Counted from the stretch's first letter, positions 45,585 through 57,956 are shown. The stretch is 64,000 nt of DNA from Rutpela maculata (GCA_936432065.2 OW386286.2:83269652-83333651), one strand, 5' to 3'. Made by a program: numbers and translations. The notes: generated by a model from the letters alone, not told the origin.

Positions 45585-46112
45585 CTTCCACATCCAATGG
45601 AAACGACAAAAAAATTTTTTTAAAATTTTTATTGTTCAAATAGGCTTAAAATGTCATGAAACGAGATTTTAAGTTTGAACGAAAAAAAAATTCTGTCTGT
45701 CTGTCTGTCTGTCGGTCTCTCTGTAACTTTTTTTGTGCGCACGTTTACTCTGGAACCGTTTAAGATATTGATTTGAAATTTGGTACACATGTATACTTTA
45801 ACGAGATCTGGAACTAGATTATATTTTCATCTTGTTCCGTCGAAGGGTTGGGGGGTAATTTGGGGTAAATGGGTAAATCAAGCAGGTAAGAGACCATGAA
45901 ATTGGTATTTAGTATATACAAGAGAAGCTAAGGTCTCAAAAAAATTTTTGGCATTAGCCACCTCTATCCCATTATTAAAGGGGATGAAAAAAAAATGTGA
46001 TTTAGTGTATGTAGAAGAACCAGAAACCTCAAAATATTTTTTTACTTCATCCACCCCCTATCACCACCCCCACCCCACTACCAATGTGAGGTATTGTTTT
46101 ATATTCACAATG
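45585..46112. mobile_element. MITE, CTTCCACATC ends, copy 3 (inverted, truncated)
   Basis: Begins TA-CTTCCACATCC, corresponding to the right end of copies 1 and 2, and includes a pure GTCT run (45691-45714), the block TTTGGTACACATGTATACTT and the G/C-rich tracts near 46060. Similarity fades after about 46112, so the second terminus is lost. Confidence 0.65.
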
Positions 46113-46768
46113 ATAATTTTGGTTCGCTTGTGGCTTGTTTTATTGTAAGATGATTCTAAAGGTGATTTTATCACTCATCAGAACTGATCAATTAAATGCT
46201 TTTTACGGCAATATTGAGTTATACTTGGCTTTCCTGCGTTTTTCAAAACATCCTGGCGGCATATAGCTAAATAAAGGTAATGTAATTTAGCTTCGCTTTC
46301 AAACCTTTCTTATGAGAATATCCGTGTACTGATTTAATTAAGTTTACTTATGTCTTCAATAATTTCGGTAAAAATCAATAGTTGGCCATCGGGCATGAAG
46401 TGATATTTGTATAATCGCCATCTGATCCTCTGTCAAAAACTTCTGTCGTCAGATGAAAACGAGTAGAAGTTGCAGTCGGCCACGGCTTATTATAATTAAG
46501 CCTATATTTGCTTTCTTTTCTTGCATCCTTACAGAAGCTTTTTGCCACAAAACAAGCAATCATTTTTAATATTAAATGTTTTATTGCAGCCTCCCAGTTT
46601 AGATATCACACCAGAACCAGTGGTAATATGGTTTTGTTAAAAGTCATTGAAGTAAATGTTTGAATGAGTATACGCCATTCCGAAAGCAAAATTAACAATA
46701 ATAATTGCTTTATTATTACAGAGTTTTAAAAATTATCTGTACCCCATGATGTTTTTTTTTGTTCAGGA
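46113..46768. other. No recognisable gene
   Basis: A 62-codon minus-strand frame (46375-46563) is not recognised. Otherwise AT-rich. Confidence 0.4.
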
Positions 46769-46938
46769 GCCGTCTAACTTTTGTTTTCGGAATCACTGCA
46801 GCCGCTTGGGTTTATTGTAATATCCTCCCATTTGCCTTATGATATCCATTCCAAGATTCTGGTCCCTTACACTAGCTTTCACAGTCCCATAGATGGTTTG
46901 GTTTCATATTCTTCTGGACTCAGTATTGGTTGTTTATA

Positions 46939-48418
46939 CAGGGTGTAATCAGTTTCATGTCATTAAAAAAAAACTGGTGGTGGGGAACGACTAAACGAAC
47001 AAAAAAAACCATTATATAATATGGGGTCTAAAGCCCATAGTTTTAGAAAAAAAAAAGTAAACAAAGATTTCAAAAATTTTCAGTAATATTGTTTGAGAAC
47101 TGCTGGAATGTTGGGATAGGCTTTTATCTTCGCGAATGTCGTCGCCTCTATCCATAAAATACGCTAATACGGCTATATTAAAGAGTCGCGCTCCTTTGTT
47201 AGAGACCGCGCGTCGGCGAGGACACAAGTTGATAATCATCACATTTTTTTATGGCTTTTTCAAAGTAGGCAAGGCAAGGTCTTTAGCGGTGCAGTAAAGG
47301 TGAAAGACGTCGGCGTTTTCTGAGTGCTTAGTAGATCTGAAGAAAACTATATTCTCCCTTGTGCAATATTTTAGTTTCTGTGGGCACTTCGTAAAGTACA
47401 CACCGTTCGTTGTTTTTCTATGTTGCTTTTGTTTTTTTTGAATTTTGGGCCACGTATTTACAGTTAAGATTTATTTTATTGACTTACCGTTCAAGTCGTT
47501 AAGTTCTTGATTACATACAGACACTACTTACTTGTTGGTTCTTTTTGTGTTGCTTTTTGGATTTTGGACCAACTTTTTATTTTTATTTTCTTTTTTGCAA
47601 CGTTAGTTGATAGTTCAGTGTGGTATTTTAAAACGCAGATTTTGAACGCTATGGGAGATTACACTTACCCAGAGCTCGCGGATATGCACTTGACTAGATG
47701 TATGGAGAATGTCGTAGAAATGCAGCTGCTGCGAACAGCTTTATAACAATAATTTATTGGTAAGTTCTAGATTTATCGAATATTTTAGTTTTCTATACCT
47801 GACTGGAAATTCGTTAAATAAATCAGATTTTTTCCTGACTTAAAATACACATAATTGTTTTCTGTTATCGTATCGAGTCTAACTCTTTATTTCCCAATGT
47901 CATGCAATAATTACTAATTTTTTAAGCTTTTAACCCAGAACACTTATTTAGGTTACAAATGTTAATAAATCACATTTAAATCTGATAAATTATAAACAAC
48001 AATAAAAGCTCCAATAAAAAAACACACATGTAAAGAAATGCTGTGTTTAAACCTCTACGCCTATCATTTGCTTGCAGTTCTGCAAAAAGAGATAACGAAT
48101 TATTTACATTTTTATAATTGGTTCGATTGAGGCGGTCATCAAAGGTGCCGCCCTTCTTTGCTTTGAAACCGTGGGCCACCGCGGTCTGGCTAGAACGAGT
48201 CGGTCGGTAATCTTTGCACTTTTTTATGACAATTGTAAAGTTGTATAATTGGAAAGTATATACACGACCATTGACCCAGAAAGGCAGTGGTTCTCAAATG
48301 TTTCCTACCTCAATATTCAAATTGTTGACCTAGATTAGTCATTAGTCATAAAGGCTTTTTGTTTGTCTAGTCGGTCCCCATTACCATTTTTTTTAAATGA
48401 CACATTGATTACACCCTG
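46939..48418. mobile_element. Mariner/IS630-like element, internally deleted
   Basis: CAGGGTGTAATCAGTTTCAT at 46939 is mirrored by the end at 48418, with TA on both sides. TIRs of roughly 60 bp are recognisable. A transposase N-terminal scrap is inside at 47651-47750; the catalytic region is missing. Inserted in a LINE tail. Confidence 0.8.
47651..47750 (+). pseudogene. Mariner-like transposase N-terminus (DUF4817 region)
   Basis: MGDYTYPELADMHLTRCMEN in one frame; shifting by one near 47698 gives MYGECRRNAAAANSF. Known: DUF4817 starts 'YTxxExADMHxxYGxxxxNxxxAxxLY', as also in the copy at 7218 (TYGETQRNGTRAQTLYG). One frameshift, and the rest of the protein is gone. Confidence 0.55.
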
Positions 48419-48554
48419 TATATTGCCTGCCTTCTGTTATCCAGAGTCTCACAGTCGCACAGGATGTGATGTGTCCGTCCCCTATTGCATTGTCTGCATC
48501 TTAGGTCTCCGTTGAACATTTCCATATTGTGTAGGTGTCCTTTCAGGGCATAAT

Positions 48555-48690
48555 GCAGGCATTTGAGATAAAATTTTACCGAAACCTAGACCAAAAATAT
48601 TGTACAACTGTAATTTGATAGATATCAAATTACAGATGTACATTATTTTTGTCTAGGTTTCGGCAAAATTTTATCTAAAATATCTGCGCT
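48555..48690. repeat. Hairpin, about 60-bp arms
   Basis: GATAAAATTTTACCGAAACC…TAATTTGATA (48568-48622) is mirrored by TATCAAATTA…GGTTTCGGCAAAATTTTATC (48623-48677) with few mismatches and almost no loop. Confidence 0.8.
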
Positions 48691-50190
48691 ACTAACACCC
48701 TGTAAACAATCAAATAAAATGATCTTACCAACTTAGTTTGCTGCATTATCACAGCGTTCGTTTCCTATGCACGCATTGAACTCCAAATGGCGGACACTTG
48801 GTGCACGCCTAGCACGAGCCAGATTATTATCGTTCACCACAGTGGCAATTTCTAAGAGCATCACTGCATTAATATTTATATGCATGCTATTTTAATCTTT
48901 TACGCTTTTTATCCGACACGTTAGAAAAACAGACTTATTACATTATAAATACATGGAAACACGTTCAGATGACGTTATTAATGGTTATTAAAATAATTAT
49001 TAAATGGAAGCGGCATAAATACAACTGTGCATATTGACTGAGATATATACCCATAGCGGTATAGTTTTTAGTCAGAAGTTAACTGATCTTAATTAAAACT
49101 TGTTACTTCTTTCGTGGAATAATTATATTCTGTTTGCAAAGGTGGATCTATGCCACGTTTATATATGGCTTCTCTTATGGATAAGTGTAAGAAATTAATG
49201 TTGAACAAATATTTAATAAATAATTGTATGTGCTTGCGCACTCAAGCGTTGTGTACTGCGAATAGCTATTTGGGTTTTTTATCTTGAGGAATTTGCATAA
49301 TCGTTCCTTTTCAAATTTAAATACTACAGATATACAGGGTGTTTCTTAATAAGTGGACATAAAACAGGGACCGCCCTAGCCATTTTACTACCTTGGGTAA
49401 AATGGCGTTTTGCTACCCTCCTGCTGAATAATCAAAATATAAATATTATCTTTCATATAAGATATATTTTCAATTACGAAGATTGTGATGATCAAAATAT
49501 ATATTATTTTATCTGCGAAATAAAAAACCAATTAAAATAAAAATAAAATTGTGCCCATTTATTAAAAATAATAAAAATGTAACAAAAAACAAATTCTCAA
49601 TAAAATCAAAGCAGGAACATCAACATCAATCATTTCTTTTTCCAAACCTGTGTAAGTTCACCTTATACACTGAAAAAAAAAAAATGTTTGTAATATTAAT
49701 GAATGTCGGTTTATTGGCTGAAAATTTATTAAACTGATTATTAATACAGTGAGCATGTGCAATTAAATTTGAAATTTAGAGAGCATTTTCTCAAAAATAA
49801 CACACATAAAATGCATTCAAATAACTTTTAAAAACTTCTTTATTTTATCATCTTTCCAATTGTGTGTGGTGGAATGCTAGTACATTCAATAACAAACATA
49901 TTCCTGTAGACAGTAAAATCATATTAGGTAGGAAAGTAAGTATAGCATTTGGATTTATGTTTATTATGATGTTTTTTCTTATTCACAATGCCTTTTTGTA
50001 ATTCATGAAAATTATTCTATAGCACATCTGGTGGTATTGTAGAAGAACCTTACACACAGCGTCCGATGGACGCGACACTATCTTATAAATTGTGGGCGCC
50101 AATCGCGTTCCCAGTTGATTGTGTGTAGTTGTTTCCACTCCCAGTCGAGTTCGATATGTAAGAGATGTTTGATACACGAGAAAGGTAAAA
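48691..50190. other. No recognisable gene; lone mariner-like terminus
   Basis: AT-rich. ACAGGGTGTTTCTTAATAAG at 49333, preceded by TAT, looks like the terminus of a mariner-type element, but its partner is not in the neighbourhood. A 62-codon frame at 49549-49737 is low-complexity. Confidence 0.45.
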
Positions 50191-50480
50191 GCTGTTCTTA
50201 CCGTAGATTGCTAACTGCCATCTCTCTCAATTTGGCTTCTTTAGTGATATACTTTATCTTATATTTCTAACGCTATAGAGGATCTCGTGGCTTAGAGATC
50301 TCTTAATCACCTTTAGAGAAAATCCCTCACAAGCTCTCGCGATCCGATCGGTGTATTGAATTACAAACTTGCGGGGTCGGGGGACGCCCGATATTCAATT
50401 CCGACTTAACACACGAAAGGAGGAAAAAGACTTAAAGTTAATCATTCAATCAGTAGAACGCAAAAGTTAAAATAATACCA
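50190..50480. repeat. Diverged dispersed repeat (pair with 44890-45160)
   Basis: See the pair at 44890. The middle part here (50280-50410) is GC-richer and unmatched. Confidence 0.4.
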
Positions 50481-50636
50481 TTTATTGGTTGATCCAAAGA
50501 AGACACAATATGCTCCTAGGTAAAGAAAATATGAAAAATTTTATTTGAATCGCTTCCCCAAGCAGGGCAATAACGAATCCCAATTATAGAGGACGTTAAT
50601 AGAGAGCGTACAATAGGAATAGATTGGTAAAAAGAC

Positions 50637-51015
50637 TCACACAACTTCCTTCTTCTTCCTCAGAAGATTATGAAGGCACTTCACCCGTCGCATCACGTGT
50701 TCACCATAGATGTTAAGGAGGATTGGTGACAGACCACAGCCCCGTCTGACGCCTCTGCCGACTTTACATTTATCGGAGTTAGTGTTGTATGCTTTCACCA
50801 AAGCAGAGTTTTCTTCATACAGACGGTGGATAATAAATACCAGATGTGTGGGTGTCTCCATCTCCAATAATATAGTCCACAGTTTGTCCCATTTTGCATT
50901 GTTACTTGTTAGAAGCTTTACGGTAGTATACGAAACAGGCACATAATATTCTCTTGCCTTCTCGATAAATTGTCGCAAATTCAACATTTGCTTTCTCTTA
51001 CCTTTTCTGGTCCTT
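50637..51015 (-). pseudogene. LINE reverse transcriptase fragment (RTE/L2-like 'CFVDYxKAFD' group)
   Basis: Minus strand: LRQFIEKAREYYVPV, then by a frame change CFVYYRKASN, then NAKWDKLWTILLEMETPTHL, VFIIHRLYEENSALVK, VGRGVRRGCGLSPILLNIYG and EHVMRRV. Known: LINE fingers/palm 'CFVDYxKAFDxVxxxKLW…GVRQGCxLSPxLFNxYxE'. The two aspartates of 'VDY…FD' are replaced (VYY…SN) and Q in RQGC is R, so the enzyme was dead. YADD lies outside the fragment. Confidence 0.7.
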
Positions 51016-51475
51016 TAACAAAGCCTGCTTGCTCAGTAGGTATTTGTCACGACTGATAATTCTGAAGTATGGATTGAAAAATGATTTTTGGAATTCGTGA
51101 AACAAATAAGCAATTAAGAAAAATTTAACATTTTTGATGTTCAAAATGCGAACCACGGTTTCTAATACATCCGTGCGGCCTTTCTCTTACATCGGTAGTG
51201 GTGACGCCTAATCTTATTTCCTAATTACTTTTCACAACTGTTTCATTAATTCTCCTGATGCGGTGGTCGCGGTCAGTTATTTCAGCCTCGTAAACAGGTT
51301 TTTTCGTTCTTTCGCAGACGTAATGATTTAAAGCTTTTCAAAAGTATAAAATCTGAAGATGACTACAGAGTGCTTCAAAAGGAATGACAAAGTCAGTCAG
51401 TGGTGTTCTCTTAATAAACAGATCTGAATGTCGGAAAATATAAAGTCGTATCACATACGAAAAAGAAAAACTTTT
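51016..51475. other. No recognisable gene
   Basis: Between two LINE fragments of opposite orientation; no motif seen. Confidence 0.45.
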
Positions 51476-51479
51476 TTCA

Positions 51480-51870
51480 TTGCAATTATTCTAGAGATGA
51501 AACGATACTAGAGCGTGATACATTGATTAAAGATTTGGGTATTTACCTCGATAGGATCTGACTTTTGGAAAACATATAAGAATTAAGTGTAATGAAGCAA
51601 TTAGGATGTTTGGTTTCATTTTGAGAAATTGCAAATCATTTACTAATCTGAAGGCTTTAAAATTATTGTAAACTTGAATATGGAGCAATAATTTGGAATC
51701 CATATTATCAAACTCACAGTAGCATTTTAGAGCAAATTCAGAGAAAGTTTTTAAAATTTATTACATTCAAATCAACAGGACAGTACCCGGAAAGAGATTT
51801 GAAAAACAGTTATTTATTAAGTACATTTAATTTTGAGAGCCTTGAATTTCGCGCCAATATTCTTGGCTAA
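51480..51870 (+). pseudogene. LINE reverse transcriptase thumb fragment (CR1/Jockey-like)
   Basis: Across frames: ETILERDTLIKDLGIYLDRI, then LEYGAIIWNPYYQTHSSILE, QIQRKFLKFITFKSTGQYPE and LLSTFNFESLEFRANIL. Known: 'KDLGVxxDxxLTF…LEYxxxVWNPYYxxHxxxLExIQxKFLRF…LxSLExRR' is the C-terminal part of CR1- and Jockey-like reverse transcriptases. It ends where the next LINE fragment, on the other strand, begins. Confidence 0.65.
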
Positions 51871-51871
51871 A

Positions 51872-52790
51872 GATGTCGGTCTCGGATGACTGGGGCCGGG
51901 CAGGACTATTGTCTTTTACCCCAATACATCACTGTAGACCGGGGACCAGCCTCGTGCAGGGCGGGCGAGCTTACTTTACATCGGCCCCACTCACAAATGT
52001 GAGCGGTGCAGATGATTTCGGCCCACCTCCCTGGGTCCTGGCTCATTGGACCTTGCTGGCTAAGGCCTCTTCTGGCGTTCCTCTGTCTTCGTTTTCTTTT
52101 CTTCGCCAGCTTGTCCACCCGGGGGGTAGTCATTGGTCAGTTGGGTGTTTTCGATTTTTGACAGAGATTGACTGCCGGTACACAGAATGCCAATTGACAT
52201 CCTGTCATCCGGATCGTCGGTAGGGTAAGGATGAGCTGTGTAGCTCGAGGAAGGGCAGACCTAACTGCTTTGGTAGCATTTTCGGTCTGCCCGGAGCCAA
52301 GGTGACTACAGGTACTGGACGGTTGTTTGTCCGGTACCCGCAGTCTTGGGTGGGTGGTTGGGTGATCGTCATGTCTCTTCCGTGGGGTTTCTTCATCGGA
52401 TGGTGTTTTTGTTTATACTCACCCGTTATCCAGGATCTACATCTTCGGCCGCTTGTGCCTCGGAGTGTCTGCTGGGTCATAGTTAGTAGCCTCCTTGACC
52501 AGCGGGTTCCCATGCTCCTGGGCAAGGGTGTATATCTTCTTGGCTCTCTCCTTGATGATTTCGGTGACTGGGGTGTACTCCAAGTCCCTGAAGATGTCCT
52601 CGTTGCGCACGAACCAGGGTGCGTTGACTGCTGTCCGGAGGGCAACGTTCTCCACTCTCTGGATCTGATAGAGGTAGCTTTTCGCTTGGTAGCCCCATGC
52701 TACCGAAGCGTACGTCAGTTGGGGCTGGATGAGTGACCTGATAAGCGTGAGCTTGTTCCTCAGGTTGAGTCTGCTCTGTCTGCCCGTCAT
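51872..52790 (-). pseudogene. Jockey-type LINE 3' end: reverse transcriptase C-terminus and 3' UTR
   Basis: Minus strand: SRLNLRNKLTLIRSLIQPQL, TYASVAWGYQAKSYLYQIQR, VENVALRTAVNAPWFVRNED and LVKEATNYDPADTPRHKRPK, stop near 52437. Known: this is the very C-terminus of Jockey-clade ORF2 (…NKLTLYxxLIRPxLTYxxxVWG…AVNAPWFVRN…PLLxEAxNYDPxD…RHKRPK). The remaining 560 bp (52436-51872) are 3' UTR, shared with the fragment at 37265-37730. The copy is 5'-truncated; its coding part is uninterrupted, so fairly young. Plus-strand frames here are antisense shadows. Confidence 0.85.
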
Positions 52791-52794
52791 CAGA

Positions 52795-54185
52795 AGAATT
52801 TGTTATATTTCGGTATTATTATACAAAACTATTCGTAATAAAATTGACTCTCCAGAAATTCTTTTCCAGTTAAATATTTACGTTCCATGACTGCATTCTT
52901 GTTGAAATATTTTGTTTTATTGTGAAAATGCTATGTTAAAATCACCTGTATACTCTATGTGTAATTATTATAGTAAAGTGAATTTTGTGATGTAAACCCG
53001 TGTTCTCAAAAGGAATTGATAAATTGTGCAAGACAGATTTTTAGTATTCACTAAGAAATTTGGGATGAAATAGGTAAAAGCTTCTTTCTAAAAATTTAAA
53101 GATAAAAACTTGAGCCTTTTACATTTTTACAAGTAATGTATAAAAAGATCCAACGAGTGAAAAAAAATCTCAAAAATTTATTTTTGAAGATGTCCACTTC
53201 CAAAATTTCAGAATTTTGAGAAAACGATAAAATTTAATATACATAACTAATTTTAACCTCCTATTTCTGTGGTTTAAATCGCGTTATTAGATCTCTGTAG
53301 ATAGGATTTTTAATGTTTGAAATGTGTACTTTAATATGCTTCAAGGGGATTTACCTTAAAAATTTTTACGAAAATGAAAAATAAATTTTTTTGCTCTAAA
53401 ATTAGTGAAATTATGAGTAAAATAAGTGTTAATAAATTTTATAAAAAATTTTTTTAGAATACCTATGCTGCATAAGTTTATAGTAGGATGATAAAATAAG
53501 TAAATCTGATAATGAAAAATTTTTGGAATATATACAATAAACCTATTCTTTTCGCAAAATATTGAGAAAATCATGTTATTTCGGTAAATCGACTGAATGT
53601 TTATTGTTTCCACAATTGAAAACATATTAAAAATATTCACGTGGTACAGGGCCATGAGCAAATTATAACACGACTAATAGAAAGAGATTGAAAGTAAAAC
53701 AATATCTTAGCGGCAAGCAGTACGCATCACCTGCCCCGTACACTGCGCCGTGTGTGTTTGTCCGCAGAGTATTGTAAAAGTAGTTTGGACACCTTTTCAT
53801 AGATCGTCTTGTAATGCTATGTACAATATCTCGTTTCACGTTTTTTAAAGTTTTTAATGTGAGTATTTAAATTGTGTTTTTAATTGAATAGTGTTTTGAA
53901 TTATTTTATTGCTTTATGGTCGGCCTTATTGGATCAGCCATTTTGAATTACCTTTTTTTGACACCATAATCTATTTCAGCGACCTCGAGAATCCTCATAT
54001 ACAATTTGAATTAAATTGCTTTAAAATTTTTCAACTTATAATAATTTTGTTAAAAAAGTTTCTTTTTGTTTAAATAATTAACAAACAATTTCCTCACGAT
54101 TATATGTTTATAACTTTTTATTTTAAGCTATGTAAAAGTGATATCAATCGAAGCTTCCCATAATTATTCCTAAATAATGCATATT
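52795..54185. other. No recognisable gene
   Basis: Very AT-rich. The frame at 53356-53661 (minus, 101 codons) is composed of low-complexity hydrophobic residues and looks like chance. A short GC-richer patch is at 53715-53775. Confidence 0.5.
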
Positions 54186-54199
54186 TTCAGCCTCTATTG

Positions 54200-54340
54200 A
54201 CTCCACTACAGATGTAGATATATTTTTCTACTATTATCTTTTATTTTAAGTTTTAAGTTTCATTTCATTCTACTGTTGCCGTATAATTGGGTTGTACCTT
54301 TTGGGCAAATAAAGTTTTTATTTATCTATTTATCAACTAA
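54200..54340 (+). mobile_element. LINE 3' end with (ATTTATCT)-type tail
   Basis: TTGTACCTTTTGGGCAAATA followed by AAGTTTTTATTTATCTATTT is the usual closing of CR1/Jockey-like LINE 3' UTRs (AATAAA then short tail repeats). The coding part is not present upstream. Confidence 0.5.
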
Positions 54341-56160
54341 TGTACAGGGGTTCACTGATTCCATAAAATCATTCATAAACTAAATTTTAACGAATAAATT
54401 CATCATATTAAGGCACCTTTTAATTATATTTACAAACCTTTTTTAGTTTAGCGTTAAATTCATTACTCTAATTAGAAGTGACTTTCACTAATTGATTAGA
54501 AATTGTCTAAATATGACTTGCCATTTTTTATCAATGAATAACTTAAGTATTTCTTTACATACCATTATATTAAATAATGTTTCCTTTAATTTAATTCTGT
54601 TATAACGAATTCAAGAGATAACAGGCTGGTATATGAGTTTCAAAAAACTTGAGTAATTTTTGCATCTGCATGATCCGATTAAACGGAAATGCAGGTGCTT
54701 AAATGCCCATTACCTCAACACGTCGTTTGTTTTCTGTTAAATTACTGAACTTTTGATTAACTATGCTGCTGCTTATAATTCATTTCGTTGGACATTAGTT
54801 GTTTCAAGAACATGTTCGACTGATTTCATTACGTTATTTTTTTTCCTTAACAGCTATATCGCAAGCGTGATCTGAACTGATTTAATACACGTGCCCCTGT
54901 AAAATAACACCGCTAATATCATAATATATTATTTAAAATTTGTTAGATATAATAACTTAGCTAAAAATATTTAGTTTAAGAAAGTTTAAGAAAATTCAAA
55001 ATAAGATACAATTATGTAATAATAATTTTTCACCTGTTACAGATGTAGAAAATATTGTTATATTTTTGCAAAGAATACTTAATACATCTCTTTTTGCAAA
55101 CCATAACTAGATGTAAATATTATGTTTATTCGCTATTTTGATAAATATTATATAGTTCACTCCATTTTTATATTGCACATAAAAAACTCAAAGCTGCAGA
55201 TCAATCTAAGGGGAGACCGGGGCATGTTTAACTTTTCTATACAATATTAAATGATAAATATATAATGTATTACTTAGTAGATAAAACATAATTACTCTTA
55301 TGTAAAGTATGTTCTGGCATGATTAAGATAAGAAATAAACGGAAACGTCTCTTTTAATTAAGATTTGATAGGCGAATCACCCCTAATAGTTAAAGCAATG
55401 GCACGTAGTGGGTGCGTCGATTGTAGTTATGTCTCAAATTTGGTATTTGGTTTGCTGAGTTGATTTCAAAATTCTTTTTCCTCTACGAAAAGTCTGGTGA
55501 ATTGATCTGAGCGGAGATACGGAGTGGGGGTAAAAGTCGAAAAATTTTTTTTGCAGTTACAAACGAAACCGCAGTATTATGAAAATCAACTCCACATCTT
55601 CCCACCAAATTCTCAGACGAAAACTACGGGACGTTTTTTAGCGGGAATTTTTTAAAAATTAAAAAAAAACGTTTTTGTAGTTACGGACGAAACTTTGGGT
55701 ACTTGTTCTGTTCTACGTCAATAATGTCGGAAAAATAATTTCAGACACTTTTCATGGGTCGATTTTGAGATATAGGGGTTGAAAGTTGCAAATTTTTGAA
55801 AAAAAATTTTGTTTTTCGTATGTTGCAACTCTTTAGCAGCTACCTCGACAGTTACAAACGAGTCAAAGTTAAAGTCGGACGTAGCCGACTGCGAATAGCT
55901 ATTTGATTCATATTTTGCACGGACACGGTACAATTTACCTTTAAAGAGTGCCACTAAGATTAAGTACACAGTCTATATGTATTTTATTTTTATTTTTGAA
56001 ATAAATATTCGATATCGGTATCGCCTGACTGCAACTATCCCTCGTTTCATCATAGTTGACTATGCTATATTATTTAATCTACATAAAGTTCGCTCGAACC
56101 TGAAAAGTGCACTGTATATTGCAGTTTAAATATCTTGTACATTTTGCATTTTTATGTCTT
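54341..56160. other. No recognisable gene
   Basis: AT-rich. Around 55550, 55675 and 55850 the word GTTAC(A/G)(A/G)ACGA recurs three times, a weak repeat. 55870-55930 shares GTAGCCGACTGCGAATA and nearby words with 44705 and 49257. Confidence 0.45.
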
Positions 56161-56164
56161 TAAT

Positions 56165-57925
56165 AGATAGATAGATATATTTATTTTCAACAGATATACA
56201 CATATATTATAAAAATAATATACATACATATTTGAAGAAGTACGCCAATCAAATAGAAAGTATAAAATAAAAACAGGTTGATATAAAATATACAGTACAA
56301 ATTAAGAACTACAATGGATAATACAAACAACATATTAAAATAGACATTACAAGTGACATACTAAGCAGAGAAAAATGCATTCAATGTATAGCAGTTTCTT
56401 TCTAACAGATATTGTTTTAGTTTTTTTTGTGAAAATATAGTAGTTTGTCTACTCTCTTATTTCTTGCGGTAAGTAATTAAATAATTTGCAGCCATTATAT
56501 TGAATACTTTTTTGGTATAAAGAGGTAGCATGAGTGTCAGGTTGAAGATCCGATTTCTGGCGTGTGTTATGATCGTGTAAGACAGCATTTTGTGAAAATA
56601 TATATCTGTTTTTAAAAACAAAGAAACATACTTCATAAATATAAGTGCCGATAAATTAGTATTTGAAGACGTCGAAAAGTATATCTGCAAAAATCACGGA
56701 ATCCTAAATCTGCTGATATTCTTATTGCAACTTTCTGTAGAATGAATATACGCTGGGTCTGCGAGCTACTTCCCCAGTTTATAATGCCGTTTCTTAAATG
56801 AGAGTGAAATGAGGAAAGATACAGGGTTTTGAGGGTGTGAATACTACAAAATTTTTTTAGAAAACGTAATGCATAACAGGATTTACTTAATTTTCCACGT
56901 AGAGTTTGAATGTGTAAACTCCACTGCAAATGATAGTCTGAAGTGATACTTAACATCTTAACATTATTTGTAATTTGCAAAGGCAAGCTATTGCTCCAAG
57001 AATATGCGGATCTTTGTGATTTAAACAGTACACACTGAGTTTTTTGTTGGCTTATAAGTAAATAGTTTTTCTGAGCATACGTTGTGATCATATCATACAC
57101 ACTATACATACAACTGCTATAAGAATGTCTACACTTTCAACTGCTATCAAGATGTTAGTATCATCAGCATATTGTATAGTTGTTATTTCTTAGATAGAAA
57201 TTCAGGTCATTTGCGAAAATTACAAAAAATATGGGGCCCGAGATTGAGCTCTGAGGTACACCAGCTAATATGTCGCACGCAGAGCTAATTTTTACATTTG
57301 GCAATGGAACTTTTTGTGTACGTCCCTGAAGATATGATTTAATCAGATTTAAAGTGACACCTCTAATACCATATCTAAATAATTTTGCTAGCAATAGTTC
57401 ATGGTTGACATTATCGTAATCTATAGAGAGACCCAAGGCAGGTAATTTACTATCAATTGCTTTAAACATTTCAAAAACAAAGTTCGTTACAGCTGATTCT
57501 GTTTTTCATATATTCATGTTGATTTGGCGAAATAATTTTATGCAAAAAGATATACAGTTAGCTGATCGTTTATTGCAATTTCTAGAACTTTGGAAAAGCT
57601 TGAAAGGAGACTAATAGATCTATAGTTAGATATTATACTTGTATCACCCTTTTTATGTAATGGATTTACAATTGCTAATTTAAGTTTTTTAATGTTAAGA
57701 GGCAATTTCAAAAAGTTTTAAATATAATATGCCACTTCACTGAAAGGTATGTTGAGCAAAATAAAGTAAGCAAAACGTACAATTTTTATTGTGTAAAGGT
57801 GGAGGCAACGTATTAATATATTCCAAAATCGAAAGAAACATATTAAGCTCAAGAGAGTTTATCGTTTTTAGTAGATATTTGAAGTCGGCAACGCTTGGCT
57901 GCAACTTTACATAAAGTTGATTCAT
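56165..57925 (-). pseudogene. CR1/Jockey-like LINE, 5'-truncated, with (ATCT)n tail
   Basis: Minus strand, in order: ITLKG…SNYRSISLLSSFSKVLEIAIN (split), MFKAIDSKLPALGLSIDYDN, VNHELLLAKLFRYGIRGVTL, LIKSYLQGRTQKVPL, ILAGVPQSSISGPIFFVIFA, YADDTNILIAVESVDIL (57140-57176 on the plus strand), then the thumb MYSVYDMITTYAQKNYLLIS … LKTLYLSSFHSHLRNGIINW and GSSSQTQRIFILQKVAIR. Known: LINE reverse transcriptase palm and thumb; YADD present, GVPQGS changed to GVPQSS. Several stops and frameshifts. The 3' end reads AATAAATATATCTATCTATC on the minus strand (56165-56186). Confidence 0.8.
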
Positions 57926-57927
57926 AT

Positions 57928-57956
57928 TAATAATAATAATAATAATAATAATAATT
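57928..57956. repeat. (AAT)n microsatellite
   Basis: About nine AAT units directly upstream of the LINE's truncated 5' end. Confidence 0.95.

Larger units (their letters stand above)
46770..48585 (-). pseudogene. LINE C-terminal zinc-motif fragment, split by a mariner-like element
   Basis: Minus strand, upstream part (48585-48419): LKGHLHNMEMFNGDLRCRQC and NRGRTHHILCDCETLDNRRQ. Downstream of the insertion (46938-46770): QPILSPEEYETKPSMGL, then KLV, GTRILEW and EDITINP. Known: this is the LTGH…C-x2-C…H…C end of RNase H-bearing LINE ORF2 and its last residues. The mariner-like element at 46939-48418 separates the parts, just as another does at 20024. Confidence 0.65.

Noticed and set aside
51873..52736. 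Plus-strand frames of 116 and 144 codons
   Set aside because: They are antisense to the Jockey C-terminus and 3' UTR read on the minus strand; the minus-strand protein is recognisable, the plus-strand ones are not.
53356..53661. 101-codon minus-strand frame as a membrane protein
   Set aside because: Low-complexity composition (I, N, F, Y) expected from AT-rich DNA; no start context, no motif.
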